The notes under the pieces are model-generated. The model was not told where the DNA came from, ran no database searches, and saw only the letters and a program-made list of their open reading frames with translations. This document shows positions 44,046 to 53,596 of a stretch of DNA of 64,000 nucleotides, in pieces. Made by a program: the position numbers and the translations under genes. Source of the stretch: Bacteriovoracaceae bacterium UBA3083 (lineage in GTDB: Bacteria; Bdellovibrionota; Bacteriovoracia; Bacteriovoracales; Bacteriovoracaceae); the NCBI GenBank assembly GCA_002366565.1, contig DFBJ01000013.1, positions 558,001-622,000 on the forward strand. The letters run 5' to 3'. The first letter of the stretch is position 1, and each line of letters starts with the position of its first letter.

Positions 44046-44918
44046 ATGGCAACTCTTCCAAGAAAATTAAAAATAATAATAATATCTGATGGAACAGGTG
44101 AAACTGCGACTGCTATTTCAAGAGCAATTATGACACAATTTCCTGATAGAGAGGTCTATTTCACAAGATTTAAAAATGTTAGAAAGAAAGAACAGGTAGA
44201 TGCTATTTTTACTGAAGCAGCAATTCATCATGATCTAATTATATATACGATTGTTACAAGTGAACTAAGAGACTATATTGGAGATGTTGCAAGAACACGT
44301 CATGTTAGAGCTCTCGACCTCATAGGGCACGCTCTTACAGCTTTCTCAAATTACTTTGAACAAGAGCCTAAGGCCGAACCTGGACTTCTACACGCCGTAA
44401 ATGATGACTACTTCAAAAGAGTGGCCGCCATGGAGTTCACTCTCAACCATGATGATGGAAGAAACCTAGAATCATTAAGCCTAGCTGATGTAGTTCTTGT
44501 AGGTATTTCAAGAACTGGAAAGACTCCACTATCTGTTTATCTTAGTCAACACGGGGTTAAAGTTGTAAATGTTCCTCTAATTAAAGGTACCGAAATTCCA
44601 GAAGCACTATTCAAAATAGATCAAAGAAAGATATTTGCACTAACAATCAACCCAGATGCTCTTCTTGAGATCAGAAGGAAGAGATTAACGACTTTAGGTG
44701 CTTCAAATCATACAGGAGACTATGCTGAACAAAGTAAAGTAATCGATGAATTAGAGTGGGCGAATGATTTATTTAGTGAAAATAAGAGATGGCCTATATT
44801 CAATGTGACAGATAAAGCGATTGAAGAGACAGCATCAGAAATACTTCGTCTCGTAAACATGAGAAAGAATAATATCTTTAAGCAAAGTAAACGAAACGAA
44901 GAAACAGAAAATGATTAA
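44046..44918 (+). CDS. PPDK/PEP synthase regulatory protein (bifunctional kinase/phosphorylase, DUF299)
   Basis: 290 residues. Family features: ISDGTGETATAISRAI at the N-terminus, YFKRVAAMEFTLNHDDGRN, and the P-loop-like GISRTGKTPLSVYLSQHG followed by KVVNVPLIKG. These proteins add and remove phosphate on a threonine of pyruvate-phosphate dikinase or PEP synthase using ADP and Pi. Which of the two is the target is not shown; neither gene is in the window. It lies 43 nt after miaA and converges on the kinase gene. Confidence 0.9.
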   Translation: MATLPRKLKIIIISDGTGETATAISRAIMTQFPDREVYFTRFKNVRKKEQVDAIFTEAAIHHDLIIYTIVTSELRDYIGDVARTRHVRALDLIGHALTAFSNYFEQEPKAEPGLLHAVNDDYFKRVAAMEFTLNHDDGRNLESLSLADVVLVGISRTGKTPLSVYLSQHGVKVVNVPLIKGTEIPEALFKIDQRKIFALTINPDALLEIRRKRLTTLGASNHTGDYAEQSKVIDELEWANDLFSENKRWPIFNVTDKAIEETASEILRLVNMRKNNIFKQSKRNEETEND

Positions 44919-44930
44919 TGAACTAAATCT

Positions 44931-46970
44931 TTAGATTATCAGTTCACAGAAATCAACAGAAGAGTCCTCTGTTATTTCAAAATCAATCTTTCTTTCAATA
45001 TTTTGTGTTCCTACCTTATAAAAAACACTTTGTTTAGTTGGCTCTCCCTTTTCAGAGTTTGCACTGCTTATAGGAAATGGTATTCCCCTCTTTCTTTTAA
45101 ATGGGAGTTCTTCAACTCTTGGTTCCCCAAACATTGAAAAGCTTATAGAACCTCTAGCACAACTTCTAGACATTCTTAAATATCCATAAGACTGATAAGT
45201 GGTTTCCGCAATTTCAAGAGTCTCATCTTCACCATCAGCTGGAGAAATCTTTTGAATAAAGTGTTGTCGACCAGACGTTTCAACTCTAACCCAGTGAACC
45301 TTATCTGAAGTCACTTTAAATGAGTTAAGAAAATCTACTTTAACTTGTTTTCCATCTAGATAAACATTTTGCTTATGCTTATTAAATCCCTTCAGGGTCA
45401 CAGTTGCTTCACCTGCTTTCTCCGCCATAACACTTACAGCAGCTGAATTATCTAAATCAGAAGATGGTACTCTAGAAGTTTGATCAACCTTATTTACTGG
45501 CTTACTTCCAATTTCCATTCCAACAAGTTCTTTAATCATTCCAATATTTGTATATCCAAAGTATATTCCCCCTGCAAGTACTGCAATAGAAGCAACTTTT
45601 GATACAATATTACTTTTCTTTTTTTCTTTCTTAATCTTCTTAATTTTTGTTTTTCCAGAACTAGTTTTGCGAACCTTTGTTCCCTCAATCTTAGTTCCAC
45701 CTCGAGGATCAGTTCCCATTTTCTTTCTATTAGTACGAGTCTTAGTCGCTCCAATAGTAAGCTCTCCAGATGACTCATTAAGATGACCAAACTTTTTATC
45801 TATATCTACACTTGATCTAGTTCCACTCAGATTAGTTTTAGCTTTAGTTCTTGTTTTTGTAAGAGGTTCCTCTTTTTCAAATCCAAAATCTAAAACTTTC
45901 TCTTTACCCCTGTCTGGAGTAATAATCTCTGGCGCATCTTCAGGTTCAGAACCTGCTGTCCCGCCTCTTTGTTCTCTTTTTAACTCTTCAAGATATGGTT
46001 TTAAATCAATCTTTCCAAACTCAAATAGTTTTTCTCTATCTTTCTTAATTTCTTCTTTAAATAACTCTTTTGCGAAAAAGCCTAAATCTGATGAATTAAA
46101 ATCTGGATAATTTGAATATAGGAACTTTATTAAGGCCCTATTAAGTTGATCTAAGTTCTCAAATCTCTTATTTCTATCTTTACTTAAAGCTCTTAGTACA
46201 ATCTCATCTAATTCTTTAGGAACGTTAGGATTAATACTAGAAGGAGCTGGAATCTTACACTCTTGTATTTTTTTAAGTACTGCAAGATCATTAGATGCTT
46301 TGAATAGTTTTCTTGAACACAGCATTTCCCATAAAGTAATACCTACAGCAAATTCATCGTAACGAGGATCTAATTCATGGCCCTCTAAGTATTCAGGAGC
46401 TAAGTATGATAGTTTCCCTTTTATTGTACCGGCCTGTGTTGCTTCTGAATTTGTTTCTGTTTTTGCAATCCCAAAATCGATGACTTTAATAGCACCATCA
46501 AAGGTTAGCATTATATTATGTGGAGAAATATCTCTGTGAATAATTTGAAGATCTTTACCTGTAAGCTTATCTGTTAATGTGTGAGCATAATGAAGCCCCT
46601 GACAAACCTGAGTTATAATATAAACTGATATCTCTACAGGAAATACAAATTTTCTTTCTTTTAGCTTATCTAAGTATTCTTTTAGATTTCTACCATCACA
46701 GTATTCCATTGCAACAAAGAGTTGATCTTCTTGCATACCGTAATCATATGTTTGAACAATATTTGGATGTAGGAGACCAAATGTAGTCTTAATCTCATCC
46801 ATAAACATTATTCTAAAATTTTCATCTTTAGAAAACTGTGGTTGAACCATTTTAATGGCCACTACTTTATCAGCTTGCTCACCTAAGAATCGAGCACGAC
46901 AAATCTTTGCCATCCCTCCATCTATAAGGTGATCTAAAATTAAATATCGACCAAATCTTTCTCTTTCCAC
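44931..46970 (-). CDS. Serine/threonine protein kinase with C-terminal membrane anchor
   Basis: 679 residues. Hanks-type kinase domain at ~7-285: IDGGMAKICRARF, VAIKM (Lys), HRDISPHNIML (catalytic loop), VIDFGIAKTE (DFG), APEYLEG. A Ser/Thr/Lys-rich linker (~325-470) contains several T-K-T and G-T-K repeats, possible phosphosites for FHA domains. One membrane span (VASIAVLAGGIYFGYT) leads to a ~190-residue periplasmic region with a PEGA-like segment (KGFNKHKQNVYLDGKQVKVDF). Start is GTG 46970. This build is common in Bdellovibrionota and myxobacteria. Confidence 0.9.
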   Translation of the reverse strand: MERERFGRYLILDHLIDGGMAKICRARFLGEQADKVVAIKMVQPQFSKDENFRIMFMDEIKTTFGLLHPNIVQTYDYGMQEDQLFVAMEYCDGRNLKEYLDKLKERKFVFPVEISVYIITQVCQGLHYAHTLTDKLTGKDLQIIHRDISPHNIMLTFDGAIKVIDFGIAKTETNSEATQAGTIKGKLSYLAPEYLEGHELDPRYDEFAVGITLWEMLCSRKLFKASNDLAVLKKIQECKIPAPSSINPNVPKELDEIVLRALSKDRNKRFENLDQLNRALIKFLYSNYPDFNSSDLGFFAKELFKEEIKKDREKLFEFGKIDLKPYLEELKREQRGGTAGSEPEDAPEIITPDRGKEKVLDFGFEKEEPLTKTRTKAKTNLSGTRSSVDIDKKFGHLNESSGELTIGATKTRTNRKKMGTDPRGGTKIEGTKVRKTSSGKTKIKKIKKEKKKSNIVSKVASIAVLAGGIYFGYTNIGMIKELVGMEIGSKPVNKVDQTSRVPSSDLDNSAAVSVMAEKAGEATVTLKGFNKHKQNVYLDGKQVKVDFLNSFKVTSDKVHWVRVETSGRQHFIQKISPADGEDETLEIAETTYQSYGYLRMSRSCARGSISFSMFGEPRVEELPFKRKRGIPFPISSANSEKGEPTKQSVFYKVGTQNIERKIDFEITEDSSVDFCELII

Positions 46971-47099
46971 AATTCAAACCCTATAATAACTTACGTATTA
47001 TTCTCTTACTTATCGGTTTCATGCGGAAAATTCTTGAGGAAAAAGCAGTCTTAAATCTAAACAAAGATTCGATACAAGATACTGATTTTACGATTAAAT

Positions 47100-47621
47100 C
47101 TATTTTTTTATTGAAATTGTTCTATAATTTGGAAACTCTAGCTTCAGTGGCCCTTCAATCTCTGACTTCGCACACAGAATAGCAACATCATAAAGCTGGA
47201 AAGAATTTGAGACATATTGAGGATGTAATCTTAAAGCACTTTGAAAGTCATTCATTATAAATTGCTCATATCCTTGTAACTTTACTTGTTTTAGAAATCT
47301 CTTTTTAGAGATTACATCACTAGAACTTGAATAATATAAAGCTAAATAACTTTTTGAGCATTGTTTTAAAGAAATTTTCTCTGATGTAGAGAACCAATTA
47401 TAAAATGGTGATTCATTACTAATTTCACCTAAAAGGACATCAAACACCATTGTCATTTCTTGGTACCATGAAATCCTTTTTAACTTTAAATCATTCTTCC
47501 AAACTTTCTCACCAACAGAGCCACCTGTTAATTCAAAATCATTCTCTTGAACAATATTTCGACCAGTCAGCGAGCAAGAAGTTGTAAGAAGAAATGCAAA
47601 TAAAAGGATTAGTTTTTTCAT
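47100..47621 (-). CDS. Lipoprotein of unknown function
   Basis: 173 residues with a lipobox (LLTTSCSL) at the end of a short signal peptide. Mature part has two further cysteines (LKQCSKS, AILCAKS) and no recognised domain. It starts 3 nt after the alpha/beta-hydrolase-fold gene and belongs to the same operon. Confidence 0.6.
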   Translation of the reverse strand: MKKLILLFAFLLTTSCSLTGRNIVQENDFELTGGSVGEKVWKNDLKLKRISWYQEMTMVFDVLLGEISNESPFYNWFSTSEKISLKQCSKSYLALYYSSSSDVISKKRFLKQVKLQGYEQFIMNDFQSALRLHPQYVSNSFQLYDVAILCAKSEIEGPLKLEFPNYRTISIKK

Positions 47622-47624
47622 AAA

Positions 47625-48515
47625 TTACCTATTTGAGTCAGTGATCCAATTATAAATATCATTGAAGACCTTGTCTCTATTTTTTTCATTAAAGAGGTCA
47701 TGACCTGAGTGTGCATATAAGCACTCGTTAGCTAGCTTCTTTGGCATTCCCTTCATAAAAAGGGAGCATTTCTGCCAATTAACAAGAAAGTCATTCTTAC
47801 TCAATAGCATTAAAAGAGGAATATCTAAAAAATATGAGTAATCAAGTAGCTGATTGCTTTTCCTAACAATTTCTTCAATCAGTGAAATAGACATGTAGTG
47901 ATTTATTAATGGATCAGAATTATAACTTTCAATTCTAATTCTATCTTGAGTTAAATCACTTCCTTTAATACGATATGGAAAACGAATTTTCCCAGCGTAT
48001 CTATTTATCTTTTTCAGCATTTTTTCATATAAGACATGAACATCTATTTTTAGATAAAGTAGTGGATTGCTAAGAACAACTGAACTAATACGTTCTTTTG
48101 CTTCATTTTCATATTTTTGTATATATGATAGAGCAATTAGACCACCAAGCCCCTGCCCTACTAGAATCTTCTTTGTATTGATACTCTCATAATCATTAAG
48201 TATTAAGTGTAAATCATCTACATACTCATCAAAGTTCTCAACGTAAGACCTAGTTCCAGAACTAAGACCATGTCCCTTCATATCTATAAATGTAATATTA
48301 ATTTCTTGATTAAACTTTTTCCAAAGATCTTGTGCCAAGAGTTCATATCTTCCATGATGATCACAGATATCATGCAAGATAATAAAATGATGAAGGACTT
48401 TCTTCTTCTTAGTCTTCCACTCTCTTATATATAGAGACTCATTTTTCGAATGAGATTTGATATTAAAAGAGTTTAATTCTAAAAAATTAAATTCTTTATT
48501 ATCCTCTGCTAACAT
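47625..48515 (-). CDS. Alpha/beta-hydrolase fold protein lacking the nucleophile serine
   Basis: 296 residues from ATG 48515; GTG 48530 is possible. It resembles monoacylglycerol-lipase/lysophospholipase-type hydrolases: HDICDHHGRYELLA (oxyanion-loop HG.gE.. region), DMKGHGLSSGTRSYVENFDEYVDDL, and a late acid (SKNDFLVNW) and His (HSGHDLFNE). The nucleophile elbow G-x-S-x-G reads GQGLGG, from codons GGG CAG GGG CTT GGT, so serine is replaced by glycine. Hydrolase activity by the usual mechanism is unlikely. It overlaps the PilZ gene by 17 nt. Confidence 0.75.
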   Translation of the reverse strand: MLAEDNKEFNFLELNSFNIKSHSKNESLYIREWKTKKKKVLHHFIILHDICDHHGRYELLAQDLWKKFNQEINITFIDMKGHGLSSGTRSYVENFDEYVDDLHLILNDYESINTKKILVGQGLGGLIALSYIQKYENEAKERISSVVLSNPLLYLKIDVHVLYEKMLKKINRYAGKIRFPYRIKGSDLTQDRIRIESYNSDPLINHYMSISLIEEIVRKSNQLLDYSYFLDIPLLMLLSKNDFLVNWQKCSLFMKGMPKKLANECLYAHSGHDLFNEKNRDKVFNDIYNWITDSNR

Positions 48516-49263
48516 AATTTTCGATAGCACTCTTTGCTTCGTTATTTAAGTTGTCAAAACGAAGAGAGAACCCTTGACCACCATCTAGTAACCTAACGAT
48601 CTCTCCTTTAGCTGTAAAGCAATAGTCAGAGTTATCTGGATGAACATTCATAGAGACGTTATCCCCTACTGTTCCAGGAAAGTTAGATACTAAAATTTGT
48701 AATCCACCAATTGAGATATCTCTACAGACACCTTCAAAAAACTCTTCTTGATCATGAAAAAACATTCTCGCAACAAAAGGCTTTCTTTGATTTTTACGTC
48801 TATCTATTTCATCAATAACTGGAGGCATAGTATTGAAAAGCTCTTGATAAATTGGCACATCAGCTAGAAAGATCCACTCCTTCATTTGACCTGGTACATA
48901 AATAAGAGTTTTTTCATTAATTCTTTTCTCAGAAAATGCTTGAGATATCTCATCGAGATTGTAAGGCCCATACTCAACTTCTTGTGAACCTCTATCAATA
49001 CCAATCTTGATCATAAAAATCTTCTCAGACTTAGAGACACCACTCCAATTAAAAGCCTCAGTCTCCTCTCCAGTCTCAGCACTTTCATTATTTAGTAAGT
49101 GAGATAGCTCTTCTACTTCTTGAAACTTCTTCCAGTTATCAAAGCCTTTCGTCCAAATATAGCTTTCAGAATTCAAGGTACCACTTAGTAAAAGCTCACT
49201 TATTTTAGCCTCATCAACCGGGCCAACACGTTCTTTTCCTTCTACATAATACCAACTTGTCAT
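48499..49263 (-). CDS. GYF2-GYF2-PilZ c-di-GMP effector protein
   Basis: 254 residues from ATG 49263, which has GGAGAG 5 nt upstream. Two GYF_2-like modules (WYYVEGKERVGPVDEAKI ... WTKGFDNWKKF, and YGPYNLDEISQAF ... WIFLADV) precede a PilZ domain with the c-di-GMP motif RRKNQR and DISIGGLQI. It should bind c-di-GMP and pass the signal through the GYF modules to a partner. It is first in an operon with the dead-nucleophile hydrolase and a lipoprotein, and 8 kb from an FHA-GGDEF cyclase. Confidence 0.87.
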   Translation of the reverse strand: MTSWYYVEGKERVGPVDEAKISELLLSGTLNSESYIWTKGFDNWKKFQEVEELSHLLNNESAETGEETEAFNWSGVSKSEKIFMIKIGIDRGSQEVEYGPYNLDEISQAFSEKRINEKTLIYVPGQMKEWIFLADVPIYQELFNTMPPVIDEIDRRKNQRKPFVARMFFHDQEEFFEGVCRDISIGGLQILVSNFPGTVGDNVSMNVHPDNSDYCFTAKGEIVRLLDGGQGFSLRFDNLNNEAKSAIENYVSRG

Positions 49264-49429
49264 CTTACTCTCCGAACATTTTATTATTACTACTTCTAAT
49301 TTTAACTCATTGAAATCCTGTGTCATTGGTGGATTTTTTGCCCAACTTAGAGATAAACCTTACGACTCCACTCAAGTTTTTCAGTATTTGTACCGAATAA
49401 GCTAAAGATAAAAGTATTCTGAGGTCAAT

Positions 49430-50854
49430 ATGATTAAGAAAAATATGAAATGGACATTAATGCTAATAACATTACTACTCTTTGCTTCATGCAATCAAGA
49501 GCAGTTTGGTGTTGGTAAACAAAGCTCCACAATTTCAACAGCTCCAGTTGAGACAGGTAGTACACAAGTATGCTCTGACTACACTCTAGTGAGACCTCCT
49601 GTTGACTTACTATTTATTTGGGATAACTCAACATCTACTAATTATATTGAAGCATCTAAGAAAGCAGCATTAAACAATACTCTAAATTATATTTCAGATA
49701 GATTTGACTACCAAGTTATGATTGCCCCTCTAGTAGGCAGTGGAAATAGTAATACCTATTTCTTCAGTAGAGCAGGAGCATCTCCAAGTGGAGTAAATGT
49801 AATTTCAAAATCGAGTGCAGTTAGTGCAATTGAGTCACTACCTCAATCTCCAGGAGCAGCTGAAGCTGGTGGAGCAAGGGCCAGAGACTTAATCAAAGAT
49901 AATATTAATAATGGAGTGTTTAGACCAAACTCTTATACAATCGTTGTTCTTCTTTCAAATGAAGATGACGATAGTTATGTTTCAAATGATTACGGAGCAA
50001 ATATTTCAGAAGGAAATAAGTTAGCTGACGGGATCACTCATGATCTTCTATGTATCAAAGGTGGAACTTACAATGGAAGCTACAAAAACTCTTACTCAAG
50101 CTATTCTACCAGCTGTAGTGGAGTTGCTAAGTTAAACTCATCAATGATGAGATTTTTAACAATTGCCCCAAGTTCAAATATTGTTTATAGAAAAATCTCT
50201 AGTAATATTGCAATTAGCGGAAACTATAGTGAATCTGATTATACAAATCTTTCAACAAGTAATTACTCAAATCTATTTGACCAAGTAAATAGCGTTATTG
50301 CTGACCAAGTAATTAATCATAAGTATAACTTTTGGCCTGTTGCAGGAAGTGAAGTTGAAGTTGATGAAGAATCAATAGAAGTTTATAGAAATAACGGTAA
50401 TCAACTTACCGATGCAGAGTTCAACTATATAGGAAAGCAAACTAATAAGAATACGAGATATTACCCTTCTGCGGGAGAGCCATATACTGGACACATGATT
50501 GAATTAATCGGAGCAGGAGAAGTTGTATTTCCAAATTGTCTAAACGTTACCTATCAAGCTCCTGCTGCTTACTATGGTTATTGCCATATCCCAGCGCAAC
50601 CACTTGAGAGTAGTATTGAAGTTAGAATTAATGGGTCATTAATTGATAGTTCAAAATGGACTCTTTTAAAGTCTGGAAGTTCTCCACAGTACTATCAGAA
50701 TAAAAATATTCGCATAAAGTCAGCTTCTGACTTTACTGCTGAGACTCCGGCAGTTTCTAAATCTGGTTACTTTATTAAATTAGATTCAAGTGCTGTTTAT
50801 ACCAATAGTCAGACCTGTGATGTTACTTACCATTCAACAGGACAAGTTAATTAA
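49430..50854 (+). CDS. VWA-like surface lipoprotein
   Basis: 474 residues. Lipoprotein signal (LLLFASCNQE) and a von Willebrand A-type region with the MIDAS pattern D-N-S-T-S in LLFIWDNSTSTNY, then YQVMIAPLVGS and IVVLLSNEDDDSY. The C-terminal part is Ser/Asn/Tyr-rich and beta-like with several Cys (FPNCLNV, YGYCHIP, QTCDVTY). Suggested as an outer-membrane adhesion-type protein. GAGG ribosome site before the ATG. A hairpin shared with the convergent gene ends it. Confidence 0.7.
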   Translation: MIKKNMKWTLMLITLLLFASCNQEQFGVGKQSSTISTAPVETGSTQVCSDYTLVRPPVDLLFIWDNSTSTNYIEASKKAALNNTLNYISDRFDYQVMIAPLVGSGNSNTYFFSRAGASPSGVNVISKSSAVSAIESLPQSPGAAEAGGARARDLIKDNINNGVFRPNSYTIVVLLSNEDDDSYVSNDYGANISEGNKLADGITHDLLCIKGGTYNGSYKNSYSSYSTSCSGVAKLNSSMMRFLTIAPSSNIVYRKISSNIAISGNYSESDYTNLSTSNYSNLFDQVNSVIADQVINHKYNFWPVAGSEVEVDEESIEVYRNNGNQLTDAEFNYIGKQTNKNTRYYPSAGEPYTGHMIELIGAGEVVFPNCLNVTYQAPAAYYGYCHIPAQPLESSIEVRINGSLIDSSKWTLLKSGSSPQYYQNKNIRIKSASDFTAETPAVSKSGYFIKLDSSAVYTNSQTCDVTYHSTGQVN

Positions 50855-50880
50855 CTAGAAGGTTTCCCTTCTAGTTATTT
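50853..50880. terminator. Bidirectional hairpin between VWA and cNMP genes
   Basis: Perfect 9-bp stem AACTAGAAG/CTTCTAGTT (50853-50861 with 50868-50876), loop GTTTCC, followed by ATTT on the plus strand. It spans the VWA stop and the end of the convergent gene. Confidence 0.6.
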
Positions 50881-51932
50881 CCAGATTTTTCGTCATTAAC
50901 TTTCTTAACGGCATTCATCATACGAATAGATGGGTAGAGCTTTTTTAGTTTTGAATAGTGGACAACTGAAGTTAACTGATTACCATCACCTACTAATATA
51001 TCTTCACACAACTTACAAGTAACGGCGTCTCTAATATCTTCATCTGAAATGATAACATTTTGCTCTTTAAATTCAGCTAGGACCGCATTGATATTGGCCT
51101 GACCTTTTTCTTTGTCTAGCCCTGCTTTTGCCAGCTGCCTTAGTATCGCTCCAAGCATTAGTTCACAACGTTTAGAAATTTTTATCTTCTTAGCATCATC
51201 AGTAATTCTTTGTGTATTAAAGAAGACCAACATTTGTCTAAATTGATCAACGTTAGAAGTTCTGATTAGTTTAGGAAGCCCATCAGGATCATTTGCTATC
51301 TCTATAGAATTTAAGTCTGTGCAGATTCTCATGAATTCTTCGTACTTAACTTCTGAAAAACTATAGATATCAAACATATAGAACTTTAATTTGTTCATAT
51401 GAATTTCCATCTTATTATCTTTAAGCTCACCGTGTGACTTAAATACAAGATATAAAGTAGAAAGAAACCTTATGATATCTGTTGAGTGAAAGAATACATA
51501 TGAACCTACACCACTCTCACTATTTCTCCCAACAGAGTTACTTTCTAATTCTTTTACTTTTGTATTTGTCTTTCTAAGTCTATCAGCAAGAGTATTAATG
51601 ATCGTCTTAAACCAAGGGTTAAGACCTGCCATTGTTTTTCCAAAGGCATTATAAGATATTTCTATAACTTCAGTAGTAACGAGTGCAGAAGCTGAACAGC
51701 TTCTTCTATTAGCTTTTTCATCAAAGTAGCCCATTTCTCCGATCACTTCACCTGATCTTAAAATGGCCAGGTCAACAAAGCCTCTCCCTTTAGGGATATA
51801 GAGTCTAATTTGACCTGTTTGAATAATATAGAGAGAGTCAGCAGGATCATTTTGATTAAAAATAATCTCTCCTGCCTTAAATGTTCTCATTCCTGATTTC
51901 TTAGCGACTGGCTTCCTTGCTGTCGTACTCAT
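50871..51932 (-). CDS. Cyclic-nucleotide-binding domain protein
   Basis: 353 residues. Residues ~15-125 are a CRP/PKA-type cNMP domain (IIFNQNDPADSLYIIQTGQIRL; GEMGYFDEKANRRSCSASA, with the Glu and Arg of the phosphate-binding cassette). The rest, ~220 residues, lacks a CRP helix-turn-helix and I do not recognise it; it is mostly helical with repeated degenerate units. A cytoplasmic signalling role is inferred. Confidence 0.8.
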   Translation of the reverse strand: MSTTARKPVAKKSGMRTFKAGEIIFNQNDPADSLYIIQTGQIRLYIPKGRGFVDLAILRSGEVIGEMGYFDEKANRRSCSASALVTTEVIEISYNAFGKTMAGLNPWFKTIINTLADRLRKTNTKVKELESNSVGRNSESGVGSYVFFHSTDIIRFLSTLYLVFKSHGELKDNKMEIHMNKLKFYMFDIYSFSEVKYEEFMRICTDLNSIEIANDPDGLPKLIRTSNVDQFRQMLVFFNTQRITDDAKKIKISKRCELMLGAILRQLAKAGLDKEKGQANINAVLAEFKEQNVIISDEDIRDAVTCKLCEDILVGDGNQLTSVVHYSKLKKLYPSIRMMNAVKKVNDEKSGNN

Positions 51933-51952
51933 TTAAACTCTCTCTTTATATT

Positions 51953-53116
51953 TTATATTTTTTCAATAATTAAACTAAGAGCTTCACCACCACCAATACA
52001 AATTGCGGCCATTCCGTACTTAGAGTTTTTCTTTTCCATTGCATTCATTAGAGTTACAACAATTCTTGTTCCTGAACATCCAATAGGATGACCTAAACTA
52101 ACTCCACCACCAAATACATTAACTTTATCTCTACTAATTTTAAATTCTTCCATTGCTGCCATTGTTACAACAGCAAAGGCTTCATTAATTTCAAACAAAT
52201 CAATATCTTCAATCTTAAGTCCTGCTTTATCTAAAGACTTCTTCATTGCTTCTACTGGAGCTGTTGTGAACCAAGTAGGATTTTGTGCATGAGATGCCCA
52301 AGAAAGAATTTTAAAGTTTGCTTGATCTTTATATTCTTCTCCACCAAGAACAACTGCAGCTGCACCGTCATTAATTGTAGAAGCATTAGCAGCAGTAATC
52401 GTACCATTCTTATCAAAGGCTGGACGAAGTGCTGGGATCTTTTCAAAGTTTGCCTTAAAAGGACCTTCATCTTCAGATACTACTGTATCTCCCTTACGGC
52501 CCTTAATAGTTACTGGAACTATTTCATCTTTAAAGACACCTTCTTTTGCAGCAGTTTGAGCTCTTTTAAAAGACTCAATTGAAAATTCATCTTGCTGCTC
52601 ACGAGTAAAGTTATATTTTGAAACACATTCTTCAGCACAATTTCCCATTGGTCTGTCTGAATAAACATCCCATAGTCCATCCCACTGCATAGAATCTTTC
52701 ATTTGAGCTCCACCAAATTTTGCAACTCCAGTTCTAGAGTTCATAACTAAGTGAGGAGCTAGAGACATATTCTCCATTCCACCAGCAACAACAACCGAAT
52801 TATCTTCACACTTAATCGACTGTGCACCCATAATGATAGTTTTTAAACCTGAACCACAAACTTTATTAACTGTAGTACATGGAACAGACTCAGGAAGTTC
52901 TGCAAAAAGAGCAGCTTGTCTAGCTGGTGCTTGACCTACTCCAGAAGTAATTACGTTCCCCATAAATACTTCATCAACTTTTGAACCATCAATATTTGCT
53001 TTAGATATTGCGCCCTGAATAGCAGCTGAACCTAACTTTGGTGCTTCAACACTTGATAATGATCCTAAAAAACTTCCACTTGGAGTTCTCGCTCCTGATA
53101 GTATGTAAACTGACAT
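51953..53116 (-). CDS. Acetyl-CoA acetyltransferase (thiolase)
   Basis: 387 residues. Active-site Cys in NKVCGSGLKT, His in NEAFAVVTM and GHPIGCSGTRI, second Cys in CIGGGEALSL. It condenses or cleaves acetoacetyl-CoA. With crt, hbd and bcd 3-6 kb away it completes a four-carbon acyl-CoA cycle, though it is not in their operon. An AAAGGAG site supports the ATG. Biosynthetic versus degradative direction cannot be told. Confidence 0.92.
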   Translation of the reverse strand: MSVYILSGARTPSGSFLGSLSSVEAPKLGSAAIQGAISKANIDGSKVDEVFMGNVITSGVGQAPARQAALFAELPESVPCTTVNKVCGSGLKTIIMGAQSIKCEDNSVVVAGGMENMSLAPHLVMNSRTGVAKFGGAQMKDSMQWDGLWDVYSDRPMGNCAEECVSKYNFTREQQDEFSIESFKRAQTAAKEGVFKDEIVPVTIKGRKGDTVVSEDEGPFKANFEKIPALRPAFDKNGTITAANASTINDGAAAVVLGGEEYKDQANFKILSWASHAQNPTWFTTAPVEAMKKSLDKAGLKIEDIDLFEINEAFAVVTMAAMEEFKISRDKVNVFGGGVSLGHPIGCSGTRIVVTLMNAMEKKNSKYGMAAICIGGGEALSLIIEKI

Positions 53117-53190
53117 ATTGTCTCCTTTTGCATTGTTAATCCGAGGTATTAAACCATATCTTACCTAAACTTGTAAGGTCTAAGGTTTGC

Positions 53191-53529
53191 TCAGCAACAC
53201 CTTGCAATGCGAAAGCTTTGATCAAAATCATTCTGCTCTTCCTCGTTAAATGAAAAAGAGACACGTCTAATCATATTCTGATCCGCGTATTCATATATTG
53301 GTTTTAAATTATTGATTTTATACTTCTTCCACTGCCCAGCAATCTTAAAAAAGATCTCCACGAACTCTATCTTCTCAACTTGGTGACTAGGTACTCCTCT
53401 TGAAAAAACAAGTTCTGAACGGTCAATTTCCGTAAATTCTAAGCATGCTTCATCCCAAGAATCAGTGCTTGATAGTCTTTGGTGAACCATAACTTTTATT
53501 CGTTTATTCTTTGAAATTAGACTTCGCAT
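53191..53529 (-). CDS. Small protein of unknown function
   Basis: 112 residues, no family recognised, no export signal. It ends SFRIARCC. Divergent from the 53597 gene across 67 nt that must hold both promoters. Confidence 0.45.
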   Translation of the reverse strand: MRSLISKNKRIKVMVHQRLSSTDSWDEACLEFTEIDRSELVFSRGVPSHQVEKIEFVEIFFKIAGQWKKYKINNLKPIYEYADQNMIRRVSFSFNEEEQNDFDQSFRIARCC

Positions 53530-53596
53530 AAATCGTCTTGCTCCTTCACTCTATATAGTGTAAATCTCCTATAGAAAAGCTTCAAAGAGGTAATAA

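Noticed and set aside
48530..49326. Longer N-terminus for the GYF-PilZ protein starting at 49326
   Set aside because: The extra 21 residues have no ribosome site and no homology value, while ATG 49263 has GGAGAG at the right distance and begins exactly at the GYF module.
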